Origin: Isoptericola halalbus
GTDB lineage: Bacteria > Actinomycetota > Actinomycetes > Actinomycetales > Cellulomonadaceae
Length of the DNA stretch: 64,000 nt
Assembly (NCBI GenBank): GCA_009663185.1
Contig: VJZX01000006.1
Span: 113,303 to 177,302 of the forward strand
Direction of reading: 5' to 3'
The first letter of the stretch is position 1. Every line of letters starts with the position of its first letter. A program made the translations under genes and the position numbers. The notes under the pieces are model-generated. The model did no database searches and was not told the origin of the DNA. It worked only from the letters and a program-made list of their open reading frames with translations. Shown here piece after piece: positions 18,740 to 28,052 of this stretch.

Positions 18740-20437
18740 TCATCGCTTGACCCGCCGTAGCACAGGTGCCAGCGCGTCGTCGAGCTCCCGGACGCGCAGG
18801 AGCTTGAGCCCTGCCAGGTAGACGCCGACCATGACGACGCCCGCGGCCGCGGTGACGGCCAGCGCATGTGGCCACGACTCGAGCGCGCGGCCGTCCAGGA
18901 AGTGGACCACGAGCCAGCCGAGGCCTCCTGCGACCACGGCAGACAGGGTGGCACGGACGTAGAGCCGCAGCACGCGGTAGCCGTCCATGCCCTGGAGCTT
19001 GCGGCGCATCCCGCGGACGCGCAGCAGCAGGGAGATCCACGTCGAGAGCGCGTAGGCGCCGCCCGCCGCGATCGCCCACGCCGTCGGGGGGAGCGTCTCG
19101 GCGGCGATCACGAGCGCGAGGACGAGCGTGGCGGTCGCGATCACCTGGATGACGAAGACGCTGCGGCCGTCCTCGAACGCGAAGTACATGCGACGCACCA
19201 GCACGGTGGCGCCGAGGGCGATGGTGCCCAGGGCCATCGCCTGCAGGACCGGGGCGACGGCGTCGACGTCGGTCGCCGTCGCGGTCGGCAGCAGGGTGCG
19301 CGTCAGGGGGTAGGCGAGGACGAGGAGCGCCGTCGCGGCGAGGACGGAGAAGACCCCGGCGGAGCGCAAGCCGAGGGACATGTCGCGACGCACGCCGTCG
19401 ATGTCCCCGGACACCACCGCGGCACTCATCCTGGGGAACAGGACCGTGACGATCGAGACGACGACGAGCGAGTGCGGCAGGAGGTAGATCGTCATCGCGT
19501 TCGTATAGGCGGCATTACCGGCGACGGCCTCGCCGAGGTCCCTGCCGACCTGGCCCGCGGCGCCCAGGAGGTTGGTCATGTAGATGACGCCGATCTGCTC
19601 GAGCACGACGGCGCCGACCGTCCACGCCACGACCTTGCCGGCAGAGCGCAGGCCGATGCCGCGCAGGCCGAGCCGGAAGCCCCACCCGAACCCGGAGCGG
19701 CGCAGCGGGACGACGAGCAGGAGCGACTGCACCAGGATCCCGAGCGTCGCGGTGCCGGCGAGCAGGAGGGTCTGCGTCGTCGTCCAGCCCTCGAGGGCGT
19801 TGATCCCACCCGCGGGAGCCCGCCCGAAGAGCACCAGGAACGCCCCGAAGCCGATGAGCGAGACGACGTTGTTCGCCACCGGCGCCCAGCCGTACGCGGT
19901 GAACCGGCCGCGCGCGTTGAGCACCTGGCCGAGCAGCGTGAACAGCCCGTAGAAGAAGACCTGGGGCAGGCACCAGTACGCGAAGACCGTCGCGAGCTGG
20001 CGCGCCTCAGGGGTCCAGGCCTCCCTGAGGGTCATGAGATGGACGACCAGCGGCGCCGACGCGACCAGGACGATCGTGCCCGCGAGCAGGCCAAGTCCCG
20101 AGATCGTCAAGAGCTTGTCGAGGCGCGCTCGCGCGTCGTGCGCCTGCATCGACCGCAGGATCTGCGGCACGAGCACCGACTGGAGCACACCGGCCGAGAT
20201 GAGCGCGAACAGCATGTTCGGCAGCTTGTTCGCGATGTCGAACGCGTCGGCCACGGTGCCGAGCGTGCCGACGCACCCGACCAGCAGCATCGTGCGCACG
20301 AGGCCCGAGGCGCGCGACGCGGCGGTGCCCATCGACATCGCGAGCGAGCTGCGGCCCAGGCTCGTGCGTGTCGGCGTCGTCGGGGCGCCGTCCTCGGTGG
20401 CGCCGCCCGTCGCGTCCGCCGCGGGGTTGTCGGTCAT
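18740..20437 (-). CDS. murJ: Lipid II flippase MurJ
   Basis: A MurJ/MviN flippase that moves lipid II across the membrane. From the ATG at 20437 it has 565 residues and about 14 membrane helices. The N-terminal block SRASGLVRTMLLVGCVGT and the motif ADAFDIANKLPNMLFALISAG are hallmark MurJ sequences with the conserved Arg and Asn. Its ATG overlaps the stop of the DUF6049 gene by 4 bp. The upstream open frame to 21226 is not part of the protein. The pseudokinase gene follows 67 bp downstream. Confidence 0.94.
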   Translation of the reverse strand: MTDNPAADATGGATEDGAPTTPTRTSLGRSSLAMSMGTAASRASGLVRTMLLVGCVGTLGTVADAFDIANKLPNMLFALISAGVLQSVLVPQILRSMQAHDARARLDKLLTISGLGLLAGTIVLVASAPLVVHLMTLREAWTPEARQLATVFAYWCLPQVFFYGLFTLLGQVLNARGRFTAYGWAPVANNVVSLIGFGAFLVLFGRAPAGGINALEGWTTTQTLLLAGTATLGILVQSLLLVVPLRRSGFGWGFRLGLRGIGLRSAGKVVAWTVGAVVLEQIGVIYMTNLLGAAGQVGRDLGEAVAGNAAYTNAMTIYLLPHSLVVVSIVTVLFPRMSAAVVSGDIDGVRRDMSLGLRSAGVFSVLAATALLVLAYPLTRTLLPTATATDVDAVAPVLQAMALGTIALGATVLVRRMYFAFEDGRSVFVIQVIATATLVLALVIAAETLPPTAWAIAAGGAYALSTWISLLLRVRGMRRKLQGMDGYRVLRLYVRATLSAVVAGGLGWLVVHFLDGRALESWPHALAVTAAAGVVMVGVYLAGLKLLRVRELDDALAPVLRRVKR

Positions 20438-22617
20438 GCGGTCAGGTCCTCCGGGTCGCTCGGGCGGTGCGGGGCCGTCGTCGAGGGGGCGTCGACGGCG
20501 GGGGCCGCCTCCTCGGCCGTGGTACGACTCGCGGAGCGGCCGCGCCGTACGGTACGCCAGATCCCTGTCACGAACAGCACCGCGATGCCGGCCGCGACCA
20601 CGGCGGTGCCGACCGTCTCCCAGCCCGCGCGCACACGGACCTCGAACGAGGTGGGATCGAGCACCGGCGTGCCGCTGGGCGCGAGCACCTCGACCCGGAC
20701 GTCGACGTCGCCCGAGCCGATCGCGCGCACGCTCACGGGCACGTCGAGCGACGCACCCGCGGGCACGACGACGGTCGGTACCGTCTCCACGACCAGGCGC
20801 GGGTCGTCGGGCCGCAGCACCACGGTCACGGTCGCGTCGACGGGTAGGTCGTTGCGCACGCGGACGGGCAGGTCGCCGGTGTCCGAGATGAGCGTGGGCG
20901 TGCCGCGGGACACGATGCTCAGCCCGCCCCGCAGCTCGTCGGCACGCGTCAGGGCGAGGTCGGCGGCGGACTGCCGCGCCTTCGGGGCAGACCGGTACGC
21001 GATCGACAGTGGCGCGGAGAGCGACAGGTCCACGCCTCCCGCGAGCGTGGCCGGGTCGTCCGCGACGGTCGCGTACTGCGAGACGGCCCGGCGTGCCTCG
21101 GCGAGGCTGCGCACGGTCCCGGGGCTCAGCTCGGCGCGGTCGGCCTCGGACTCCGGCAGCGCGCGGCGCTCGACCTCGGGCGCCGCGCGACCGAGCAGGT
21201 CCGACAGGGGCACGACGTCGACCCACCCGCCGCGCTCCAGCTCGTCCAGGAGGGTGCGGAGGGCCTCGGGGTCAGGCGACCACTCGCGCGGCATGGCCGC
21301 CACGACGTGCACGGGCTCAGAGTCGGCGCCCGCCTGGGCCACGCTCCGGGCGGCCGCGTCACCCGCCAGGACCGCCGTGTCGGCGAGCAGCAGCTGCGCC
21401 GCTTCCGCTGTCGACGCCGCCCCGCTCGCCGAGGCCAGGACCGCGGACAGCGTGGGGTCGGCGACGACGGTCGAGACGTCGCCCGCAGCGGTCTGGACCT
21501 GGGCGAGGGACGTGGCGGCGCCACCGTCGGACGTGCCGAGCCCGTCGGTCACGAGGACGTGGTCGGCACCGGCGGCGTGCCCGGCGGCGAGCGTCTCGAC
21601 GTCGGGCAGGCCCTCCGGCCACGCCAGCGACGTCGTCCACGACGTTGGCGCCGACCAGTCGACGCCGAGCTCGGCGTTCGCGGCGGACGAGATCGCGGCC
21701 GAGCCGAGCCCCGCGTGCGCGAGCGCCGCGAGGTCCGGGTCGAGGGTCGGAAGCGTGACGACGTCGGCAGCGGTGGTGCCTGTGCCCGTGATGCGGTCGG
21801 ACCAGTCGACCGCGTCCCGGTCGTCCGACGTCGCGGCCGCGGCGACGACGGCGGGGTCGACCGCGAGCGAGACCGCCGGGCCGCCGTCGCCGGGCAGCGC
21901 GACGTCGAGCGTGCGTGCGAGTGCGCCGTCAGGTGCGGTCAGTGCGACGACGTCGTCGGTGTACCGCGCGGGGTCGGCGGGGTCGAGGGCCGGCCCGGTG
22001 ACCGGGGCGACGAGGCTGAGGCGCACCTCGGTGGGCGGGGTGCCCTGGCCGGCGTCCCCGACCGGGTCGAAGACGAAGAACGTGTGCAGCACGTCCACGG
22101 GGAGGCCGCCGTCGTGCACGGCCACCGACATCTCGCGCGGGCCCCACGGGGCGTCGGCACGCAGCTGGAGGTCGTTGCCGACGTCCATCTCGAGCGTCAC
22201 CTGGGCCGAGGCGCCCGGCGCGATCCTGGAGACCGTGTCGGTCGCCTGGGTCGTGGCCGCGGTGAGGCTCGAGTCGTCGTCAGCCCAGCTCGCGAGCGCC
22301 TCGCGCGAGGTGACGGGGCGCCAGCCCGCGGCGAGGTCGACATGGAGGTCCTGCAGCGCTGCCTGGGTGCCGTTCGTGATGCGCACCGTCACGCGGACCG
22401 TGTCGCCGGGCCCGGCCACCCGCGGGGTCGCCTCGACGAGCTCGACCGCGACGCCGTCGTCGACGTCGGACGGGAGTTCCGAGGTCGACGGGAGCGCCGA
22501 CGCTGGCGGGAGCGCCGACGCCGGCGGGAGCGCCGAGACCGGCGCGAGCAGCGCCGGCGCGGCCAGGGCTGCGAGGACGACGAGGGCACGCAGGAGGTGG
22601 GACACCGACGGGCTCAA
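20434..22617 (-). CDS. DUF6049 family secreted membrane-anchored protein
   Basis: A 727-residue protein with a signal peptide (LLRALVVLAALAAPALLAPVSA), a large extracellular region and one C-terminal membrane helix (AVVAAGIAVLFVTGIWRTV) with a short basic/acidic cytosolic tail. The order matches Rv3909 in M. tuberculosis, an uncharacterised neighbour of murJ. Immunoglobulin-like beta segments are suggested by the spacing of Val/Thr-rich strands near the start and end. Function is unknown; position and topology suggest a role in envelope assembly. Three 18-bp repeats lie just after the signal peptide. It overlaps murJ by 4 bp. Confidence 0.85.
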   Translation of the reverse strand: MSPSVSHLLRALVVLAALAAPALLAPVSALPPASALPPASALPSTSELPSDVDDGVAVELVEATPRVAGPGDTVRVTVRITNGTQAALQDLHVDLAAGWRPVTSREALASWADDDSSLTAATTQATDTVSRIAPGASAQVTLEMDVGNDLQLRADAPWGPREMSVAVHDGGLPVDVLHTFFVFDPVGDAGQGTPPTEVRLSLVAPVTGPALDPADPARYTDDVVALTAPDGALARTLDVALPGDGGPAVSLAVDPAVVAAAATSDDRDAVDWSDRITGTGTTAADVVTLPTLDPDLAALAHAGLGSAAISSAANAELGVDWSAPTSWTTSLAWPEGLPDVETLAAGHAAGADHVLVTDGLGTSDGGAATSLAQVQTAAGDVSTVVADPTLSAVLASASGAASTAEAAQLLLADTAVLAGDAAARSVAQAGADSEPVHVVAAMPREWSPDPEALRTLLDELERGGWVDVVPLSDLLGRAAPEVERRALPESEADRAELSPGTVRSLAEARRAVSQYATVADDPATLAGGVDLSLSAPLSIAYRSAPKARQSAADLALTRADELRGGLSIVSRGTPTLISDTGDLPVRVRNDLPVDATVTVVLRPDDPRLVVETVPTVVVPAGASLDVPVSVRAIGSGDVDVRVEVLAPSGTPVLDPTSFEVRVRAGWETVGTAVVAAGIAVLFVTGIWRTVRRGRSASRTTAEEAAPAVDAPSTTAPHRPSDPEDLTA
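22490..22543 (-). repeat. Three 18-bp tandem repeats in the DUF6049 gene
   Basis: Units start at 22490, 22508 and 22526 with GGGAGCGCCGA cores. They encode the repeated ASALPP/VSALPP segment just after the predicted signal peptide. Unit length preserves the reading frame. Confidence 0.85.
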
Positions 22618-22624
22618 GGGCGCC

Positions 22625-23236
22625 TCACCCGACGAGGTCCGGGGTGCGCGCCAGCACCTGCTGGGCGGTCACCGCCAGACGCTGCTCGTTGGGGTAGGAG
22701 AGTCGCTGGGGCAGGTCGTCGACGGCGACCCACAGCGCATCCTCGGCCTCGCGGTCGGGGTCGCCGTCGGCGCTGATGACGCCGCCCTCGGCGCGGAGCA
22801 GGAAGTGGTGCACGACCTTGTGGACGCGGCGGTCCTCACCGCTGAACCAGTAGTCGATCTTGCCGAGCTCGGCGCGGATCGTGCCGCGGATGCCCGTCTC
22901 CTCGCGGATCTCCCGGACCGCGGCGTCGGCGGGCGTCTCGGCTCCCTCGAGGTGGCCCTTGGGCAGGCACCACTCGAGCCGGCCCGCGCGGTTGCGGCGG
23001 ACGATGACGGCGGCGCGCAGGCCCTCCGGCGTGGTGTCGATGACGAGGCCACCCGCCGACGTCTCCTCGACGACGGGCAGCGAGGGCGCGGGCGGCGCGA
23101 CCGTGCCGCCGTGCCCGTCCGCGCCGGGGCTGAGGCGCGACGGGTCCACCTTGAGCGGGTGCCCGCCGGGCGGTACCGGCACCGGCACGGCAGGGCGGCC
23201 GCCAGGGCGGCCGTTCGCCGGTACCGGGGAAGACAT
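22625..23236 (-). CDS. Nudix hydrolase
   Basis: A 203-residue Nudix hydrolase counting from the ATG at 23236 (MSSPVPANGRPGG). The Nudix box is complete: GHLEGAETPADAAVREIREE followed by TGI, with all catalytic Glu residues. A Pro/Gly-rich N-terminal tail of about 65 residues precedes the fold. It is the counterpart of MutT4 (Rv3908) in the same gene order in M. tuberculosis. Substrate cannot be read from sequence. It is 7 bp upstream of the DUF6049 gene and divergent from the CCA-adding enzyme gene. Confidence 0.88.
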   Translation of the reverse strand: MSSPVPANGRPGGRPAVPVPVPPGGHPLKVDPSRLSPGADGHGGTVAPPAPSLPVVEETSAGGLVIDTTPEGLRAAVIVRRNRAGRLEWCLPKGHLEGAETPADAAVREIREETGIRGTIRAELGKIDYWFSGEDRRVHKVVHHFLLRAEGGVISADGDPDREAEDALWVAVDDLPQRLSYPNEQRLAVTAQQVLARTPDLVG

Positions 23237-23340
23237 AGCGCCCACCCTACCGAGAACACGGATGCCCTCGGTCACACCCGCGCGGCGGCGGCGACGGTGG
23301 TGATCGCCGCTCCTCCGCGCATCTGGGAGGATGGGACGCC

Positions 23341-24819
23341 GTGTCGACCCCTGAGCAGGAACTGCTGCGCCGCGCCCTCGCCGTGCTGACCGAGCTGGCC
23401 CCCGCGGCCATCGAGCTGGGCGAGGTGTTCCAGGCTGCCGGTCACGAGCTCGCGCTCGTCGGCGGCCCCGTGCGCGACGCCTTCCTCGGTCGCGCGAGCA
23501 ACGACCTGGACTTCGCGACGTCGGCCACCCCGGACGAGACCGAGGCGCTCCTGGCGCGCTGGGGCGACGCGCGCTGGGACATCGGCAAGGAGTTCGGAAC
23601 CATCGGCGCGCGGCGGTTCGCGCGCGGGGGCGGCGCAGCCGCCGACGCCGACGTCGTCGTCGAGGTCACGACGTACCGCAGCGACCGGTACGACCCCGAG
23701 TCGCGTAAGCCCGTGGTCGCTTTCGGCGACACGCTCGACGGCGACCTGTCGCGCCGTGACTTCACCGTCAACGCGATGGCGGTGCGCCTTCCCGACCTGA
23801 CGTTCGTCGACCCGTTCGGCGGGCTCGAGGACCTCGCTCGCGGGGTGCTGCGCACGCCGATCGCGCCCGAGCGGTCGTTCGACGACGACCCGCTGCGCAT
23901 GCTTCGCGCGGCGCGGTTCGCCGCGCAGCTCGGCTTCGGCGTCGAGCAGGAGACGCACGCCGCGATCATCGACATGGCGTCGCGCATCGAGATCGTCTCG
24001 GCCGAGCGGGTCCAGGCCGAGCTGACCAAGCTGGTCTGCGCCCCGAACCCGCGGCCCGGCCTCCAGGTGCTCGTCGACACGGGGCTGGCCGACCACGTCC
24101 TGCCCGAGCTGCCCGCGCTGCGCCTCGAGATCGACGAGCACCACCGGCACAAGGACGTCTACGAGCACTCCCTCATCGTGCTCGAGCAGGCCATCGCGCA
24201 GGAGACGGGCCCCGACGGCCCGGTCCCGGCTCCCGACCTCGTGCTGCGGCTCGCGGCGCTGCTGCACGACGTCGGCAAGCCGGCCACGCGGCGCTTCGAG
24301 CCCGGCGGCGGGGTCAGCTTCCACCACCACGAGGTGGTCGGGGCCAAGCTCGTCGCCAAGCGGCTGCGGGCGCTCAAGTACGAGAAGCAGGTTGTCAAGG
24401 ACGTCGCCCGGCTCGTTGAGCTGCACCTGCGCTTCCACGGGTACGGCGAGGGGCAGTGGACCGACTCGGCCGTGCGGCGCTACGTGACCGACGCCGGTCC
24501 GCTGCTCGAGCGGCTGCACCGGCTCACGCGCGCCGACTCGACGACGCGCAACAAGCGCAAGGCCAAGCGGCTCGCCGACGCCTACAGCAACCTGGAGAAC
24601 CGCATCGCCAGCCTGCGCGAGCAGGAGGAGATCGATGCGATCCGCCCCGACCTCGACGGCACGCAGATCATGGCGATCCTCGGCATCCCGCCGGGCCGCG
24701 ACGTCGGTGCCGCCTACAAGCACCTGCTCGCGCTGCGCATGGAGCACGGCCCGCTCGGCACCGAGCGAGCGACCCAGGAGCTCAAGGAGTGGTGGGCGGC
24801 CCGCACGACGGCGAGGTAG
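23341..24819 (+). CDS. pcnA: CCA tRNA nucleotidyltransferase
   Basis: A 492-residue class II nucleotidyltransferase with an HD domain. The catalytic motif is LVGGPVRDAFLGRASNDLDF, with the DxD metal-binding acids. RRDFTVNAMAVRLPD and DDPLRMLRAARFAAQLGF are the next conserved motifs. The HD domain reads HRHKDVYEHSL and LHDVGKPATR. It should add or repair the CCA end of tRNAs. The GTG at 23341 fits the family start. The gene is the counterpart of Rv3907c. Confidence 0.93.
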   Translation: MSTPEQELLRRALAVLTELAPAAIELGEVFQAAGHELALVGGPVRDAFLGRASNDLDFATSATPDETEALLARWGDARWDIGKEFGTIGARRFARGGGAAADADVVVEVTTYRSDRYDPESRKPVVAFGDTLDGDLSRRDFTVNAMAVRLPDLTFVDPFGGLEDLARGVLRTPIAPERSFDDDPLRMLRAARFAAQLGFGVEQETHAAIIDMASRIEIVSAERVQAELTKLVCAPNPRPGLQVLVDTGLADHVLPELPALRLEIDEHHRHKDVYEHSLIVLEQAIAQETGPDGPVPAPDLVLRLAALLHDVGKPATRRFEPGGGVSFHHHEVVGAKLVAKRLRALKYEKQVVKDVARLVELHLRFHGYGEGQWTDSAVRRYVTDAGPLLERLHRLTRADSTTRNKRKAKRLADAYSNLENRIASLREQEEIDAIRPDLDGTQIMAILGIPPGRDVGAAYKHLLALRMEHGPLGTERATQELKEWWAARTTAR

Positions 24820-24889
24820 CGCGTCTCGCCGGAATTCGCGCTACCTCGCGCCAGAACGCGCTACCTCGCGGCGAAATGCGCTACCTCGC
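24811..24889. repeat. Repeated 12-bp unit GCGCTACCTCGC with about 20-bp period
   Basis: GCGCTACCTCGC occurs at 24838-24849, 24858-24869 and 24878-24889, and inverted at 24811-24822 where it includes the pcnA stop codon. The inverted copy can pair with any of the three direct copies, forming alternative hairpins between convergent genes. It may serve as a two-way terminator. Confidence 0.85.
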
Positions 24890-24897
24890 CGTGGGGC

Positions 24898-26445
24898 TCA
24901 GTGGAAGGCCGGGCCGCCCACACCCTCGGGCGGGGCCGGCTTGCGCAGCCGCGTCGACAGCAGCACCGCGACGACCATGACGACGCCGCCCACGATGAAC
25001 GCTGTCCGCGCCCCGCCGGCAAGGGCGTACCGCTCCGACGCGCCGCCGTCGAGCAGCGCGACCTCCCGCAGCGTCAAGATCGCCACGAACAGCGCCGTGC
25101 CGGCCGCGCCCGCGAGCTGCTGCACAGTGCTGATCGCTGCCGACCCGTGCGAGTAGAGCCGCGGGGGGAGACCGGCCAGCGCCGTCGTGAACATGGGGGT
25201 GAAGACGAACGCCAGCCCGAGGGTCAGCGCGATGTGCGCCACGAGCACGAGCGCGAGCGGGGAGGTGGGCGTCAGCATGGCGAAGACCAGCATCGACACC
25301 CCGACGGCCGCGACGCCGGGCAGGACGAGCGGCCGCGGGCCGACCTTGTCGTAGAGGTTGCCGACGGTGGGCCCGAGCAGGCCCATCGCGAGCCCGCCCG
25401 GCAGCAGCACGAGGCCGGTCGTCAACGGCGCCATCCCCATCGCGTCCTGCAGCACGAGCGGGATCAAGATGAGCGATCCGAACATCGCGATCATGCTCAC
25501 CGACATGATCCCGACGCCGAGCGCGAACCCGGGCGCGAGGAACACGCGCAGGTCGAGCAGCGCGGCATCCGTGCGCTGGAGCGTGAGCTGGCGCCAGACG
25601 AACAGGCCGAGGACCGCCGTGCCGACGACGAGCGGCACGGCCGGTGGCACCGGCGTCGCGTGCTGCGCCGACTCGCCGAGGCTCGACAGCCCGTAGACGA
25701 GCCCGCCGAACGCGACGGTCGCGAGCAGGAGCGAGATCGGGTCGAGCCGCTGCCGCGAGCGGTCGGAGACGTCGCGCACGAGCACGGCACCCACGGCCAG
25801 CGCGGTCAGGGCGATCGGCAGCACGACCCAGAACACGGCCCGCCAGCCGAGCGACGACACGACGGCGCCCGACATCGCCGGTCCCAGCGCGGGCGCGACG
25901 GCGATCACCAGGGAGATGTTGCCCATGACGCGGCCGCGGTGGTGGGGCGGGACGACGGTCATGATCGTCGTCATGAGCAGCGGCATCATGATCGCGGTGC
26001 CGGACGCCTGCACGACGCGCGCCACCACAAGCAGGCCGAAGCCCGGCGAGAGGGCTGCGAGCAGCGTGCCCGCGCTGAACAGCGACATCGCCAGGATGAA
26101 CGCGCCGCGCGTGCCGAGCCGCTGCAGCAGCCAGCCCGTGGTCGGGATGACCACCGACATCGTCAGCATGAACGCCGTCGTGAGCCATTGACCCGTGGAG
26201 GCCGTGATGCCGAGCTCGTCCATGAGGGGCGGCAGGGCCACGCCCATCGTCGTCTCGTTGAGGATGACGACGAATCCCGAGGCGAGCAGCAGCGCGATGA
26301 CGAGGAAGTGCTCGCGCGTGAGCCGGTCCTCGCGGACGGCGGTCTGGCCCGACGGCGGCCCCCCGGCGGGTGCGCCGGTCGCGGCCGGTGTGCTGCCCGG
26401 TGCTGTCTCCGTGGGTGGTGCCGTCTCCGTGGTGCGTCCGTCCAT
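24898..26445 (-). CDS. MFS transporter, DHA2 (14-TM) family
   Basis: A 515-residue drug:proton antiporter of the EmrB/QacA type. The stretch VILNETTMGVALPPLMDELG holds the N-terminal D1-like motif of DHA2 transporters, and GWLLQRLGTRGAFILAM is motif A. About 14 hydrophobic helices fit the length. A Thr/Pro-rich cytosolic N-terminus precedes the first helix. It converges on pcnA across the GCGCTACCTCGC repeats. Substrate unknown. Confidence 0.85.
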   Translation of the reverse strand: MDGRTTETAPPTETAPGSTPAATGAPAGGPPSGQTAVREDRLTREHFLVIALLLASGFVVILNETTMGVALPPLMDELGITASTGQWLTTAFMLTMSVVIPTTGWLLQRLGTRGAFILAMSLFSAGTLLAALSPGFGLLVVARVVQASGTAIMMPLLMTTIMTVVPPHHRGRVMGNISLVIAVAPALGPAMSGAVVSSLGWRAVFWVVLPIALTALAVGAVLVRDVSDRSRQRLDPISLLLATVAFGGLVYGLSSLGESAQHATPVPPAVPLVVGTAVLGLFVWRQLTLQRTDAALLDLRVFLAPGFALGVGIMSVSMIAMFGSLILIPLVLQDAMGMAPLTTGLVLLPGGLAMGLLGPTVGNLYDKVGPRPLVLPGVAAVGVSMLVFAMLTPTSPLALVLVAHIALTLGLAFVFTPMFTTALAGLPPRLYSHGSAAISTVQQLAGAAGTALFVAILTLREVALLDGGASERYALAGGARTAFIVGGVVMVVAVLLSTRLRKPAPPEGVGGPAFH

Positions 26446-26514
26446 GTCCCCTCCGCATTTCGATGACGAGACCGCGGGCGACGCTGCGCACGACCTACGT
26501 GGGTGAAACCGATC

Positions 26515-27882
26515 TCATCGTGCGGTATTCCGCACTGAGGGTCGACCGGTTTTCTCCAGGGGACTCATCGGTGCGGCGACGTCGGCAGGAACGCGCGCCC
26601 CGCGCGCCCACATCACGGCGGCCGCGAGGACGTACGCGACGGCCAGCCCGCCGAACAGCGCGGGCGACCATCCGTCGTCGGGCACGACGACGGCCGCGAG
26701 CGACGCGGCGCCGACGAACGCCGCGTTGTACAGGACGTCGTAGAAGGCGAACGCGCGTCCGCGGTAGTCGTCGTGGGCGTCGCGCTGGACGATCGTGTCG
26801 ACGGCGATCTTGGCGCTCTGGGCGGCGAGGCCGAGCAGGCCCGCGCCGACCAGGACCGTGGCTCGCGTGGGCTCCGGCACGAGCACGAGCTGCGACCCGG
26901 CGGCGAGCAGCAGCATGAGGGCGATCCACACCTGCAGGCCGGTGTACCGGGACAGGACCGGGGTGATCAGCATCGCGCCCGCACCTCCGACTCCGATCAT
27001 GCCGACGACGAGCGCGAACGTGGCGAGGCCGGCCGCGGTGTCACCGGGCGCGGACAGGAGGTTGCGCGAGAGGAGGATCGACGCGATGAAGACGACGCCG
27101 TAGAGGAAGCGGTGCACGGCCATGATCAGCAGCCCTTGTCCGGGCGTGCGCCGCCGCACGAGGTAGCGGGCTCCGTCGGCCAGCCCGCGCGCGACTGCGG
27201 CGAGCTCCGCGCCGAGGTGGCCGCGCGACGGGTGCTCGGGACCGAGCTGGTCGCGTCGCAGCCGCAGCGCGAGGGCCGCCGCGACACCGAACACGAGCGC
27301 CGCACAGGCGAGCGCTGCGGCGTCGCGCATCGGACCGTCCGGGACACCGAGGCTCAGCAGGAACCCGATCCCGCCGCCGACGAACGCGGCTCCGGCGCCC
27401 AGCGTCGGGGTCACCGAGTTGGCCGTGAGCAGCAGCGGGCCGTCGACCACGCGGGGCAGGCTCGCGGACAGGCCCGCGAGGAGGAAGCGGTTGACGCTCA
27501 GCACCGCGAGCGCGAGCACGATGATCCACGCCTCGGCCGGGCCGGACAGCCCGCCGGTCAGCATGACGGTCGCCATCGCCGCCGTGACCACGAGCCGTAC
27601 CGCGTTGCCCATCACGAGCACCTGCCGGCGCCGCCACCGGTCGAGGAACACCCCCGCGAACGGGCCGACGATCGTGAACGGGGCGAGCATGACGGCGAAC
27701 GCGCCCGCGATGGCGGGGGCCGTGCCCGCGCGCTCGGGGGAGAAGAACAGCAGCGAGGCCAGACCGACCTGGAACATGCCGTCGCCCGTCTGCGAGACGA
27801 GCCGGACGGTGAAGAGCTTGCGGAACCCGTCCAGGCGCAGCAGCCCGCGCAGCTCGCGCCACGTCTCGGTGATGGCTCTCAC
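26515..27882 (-). CDS. MFS transporter
   Basis: A 455-residue permease with 12 likely helices. The N-terminus FRKLFTVRLVSQTGDGMFQV is typical of the MFS_1/MFS_3 group, and GPFAGVFLDRWRRRQVLVMG is motif A with its Asp-Arg-Trp-Arg-Arg loop. The gene is downstream of ino1 in the same direction, separated by a strong hairpin. The same neighbour is often found next to inositol-phosphate synthase in related actinobacteria, but no substrate can be named. Confidence 0.8.
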   Translation of the reverse strand: MRAITETWRELRGLLRLDGFRKLFTVRLVSQTGDGMFQVGLASLLFFSPERAGTAPAIAGAFAVMLAPFTIVGPFAGVFLDRWRRRQVLVMGNAVRLVVTAAMATVMLTGGLSGPAEAWIIVLALAVLSVNRFLLAGLSASLPRVVDGPLLLTANSVTPTLGAGAAFVGGGIGFLLSLGVPDGPMRDAAALACAALVFGVAAALALRLRRDQLGPEHPSRGHLGAELAAVARGLADGARYLVRRRTPGQGLLIMAVHRFLYGVVFIASILLSRNLLSAPGDTAAGLATFALVVGMIGVGGAGAMLITPVLSRYTGLQVWIALMLLLAAGSQLVLVPEPTRATVLVGAGLLGLAAQSAKIAVDTIVQRDAHDDYRGRAFAFYDVLYNAAFVGAASLAAVVVPDDGWSPALFGGLAVAYVLAAAVMWARGARVPADVAAPMSPLEKTGRPSVRNTAR

Positions 27883-27908
27883 GTCCTCAGCCTTTCACGT
27901 CCGTACGG

Positions 27909-27950
27909 CGAGGCAGCACGAGGCTCGGTGTCGAGCCTCGTGCTGCCTCG
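27909..27950 (-). terminator. Strong hairpin between ino1 and the MFS gene
   Basis: A 19-bp perfect stem, 27909-27927 pairing with 27932-27950, with a 4-nt GTGT loop. It lies 100 bp downstream of ino1 and just upstream of the MFS gene start, so it probably ends ino1 transcription. Confidence 0.8.
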
Positions 27951-28052
27951 GGTCAGCGCGTCAGCGCTCGACCTTGTCGGTCGCGCTGCCCTTGCGCTCC
28001 GCTGGGGACGAGTGCCTCGTTCCTCGGCCCTCACCCTCCGCTGCGCTCCAGG

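Noticed and set aside
18866-23389. A 1507-codon open frame on the plus strand
   Set aside because: It lies antisense to murJ, DUF6049 and Nudix genes that have clear family motifs; its translation is Arg/Ala/His-rich low complexity typical of GC-rich shadow frames.
24811-24889. CRISPR array
   Set aside because: The repeated unit is only 12 bp with 8-bp linkers, far too short for repeats and spacers, and no cas genes are near.
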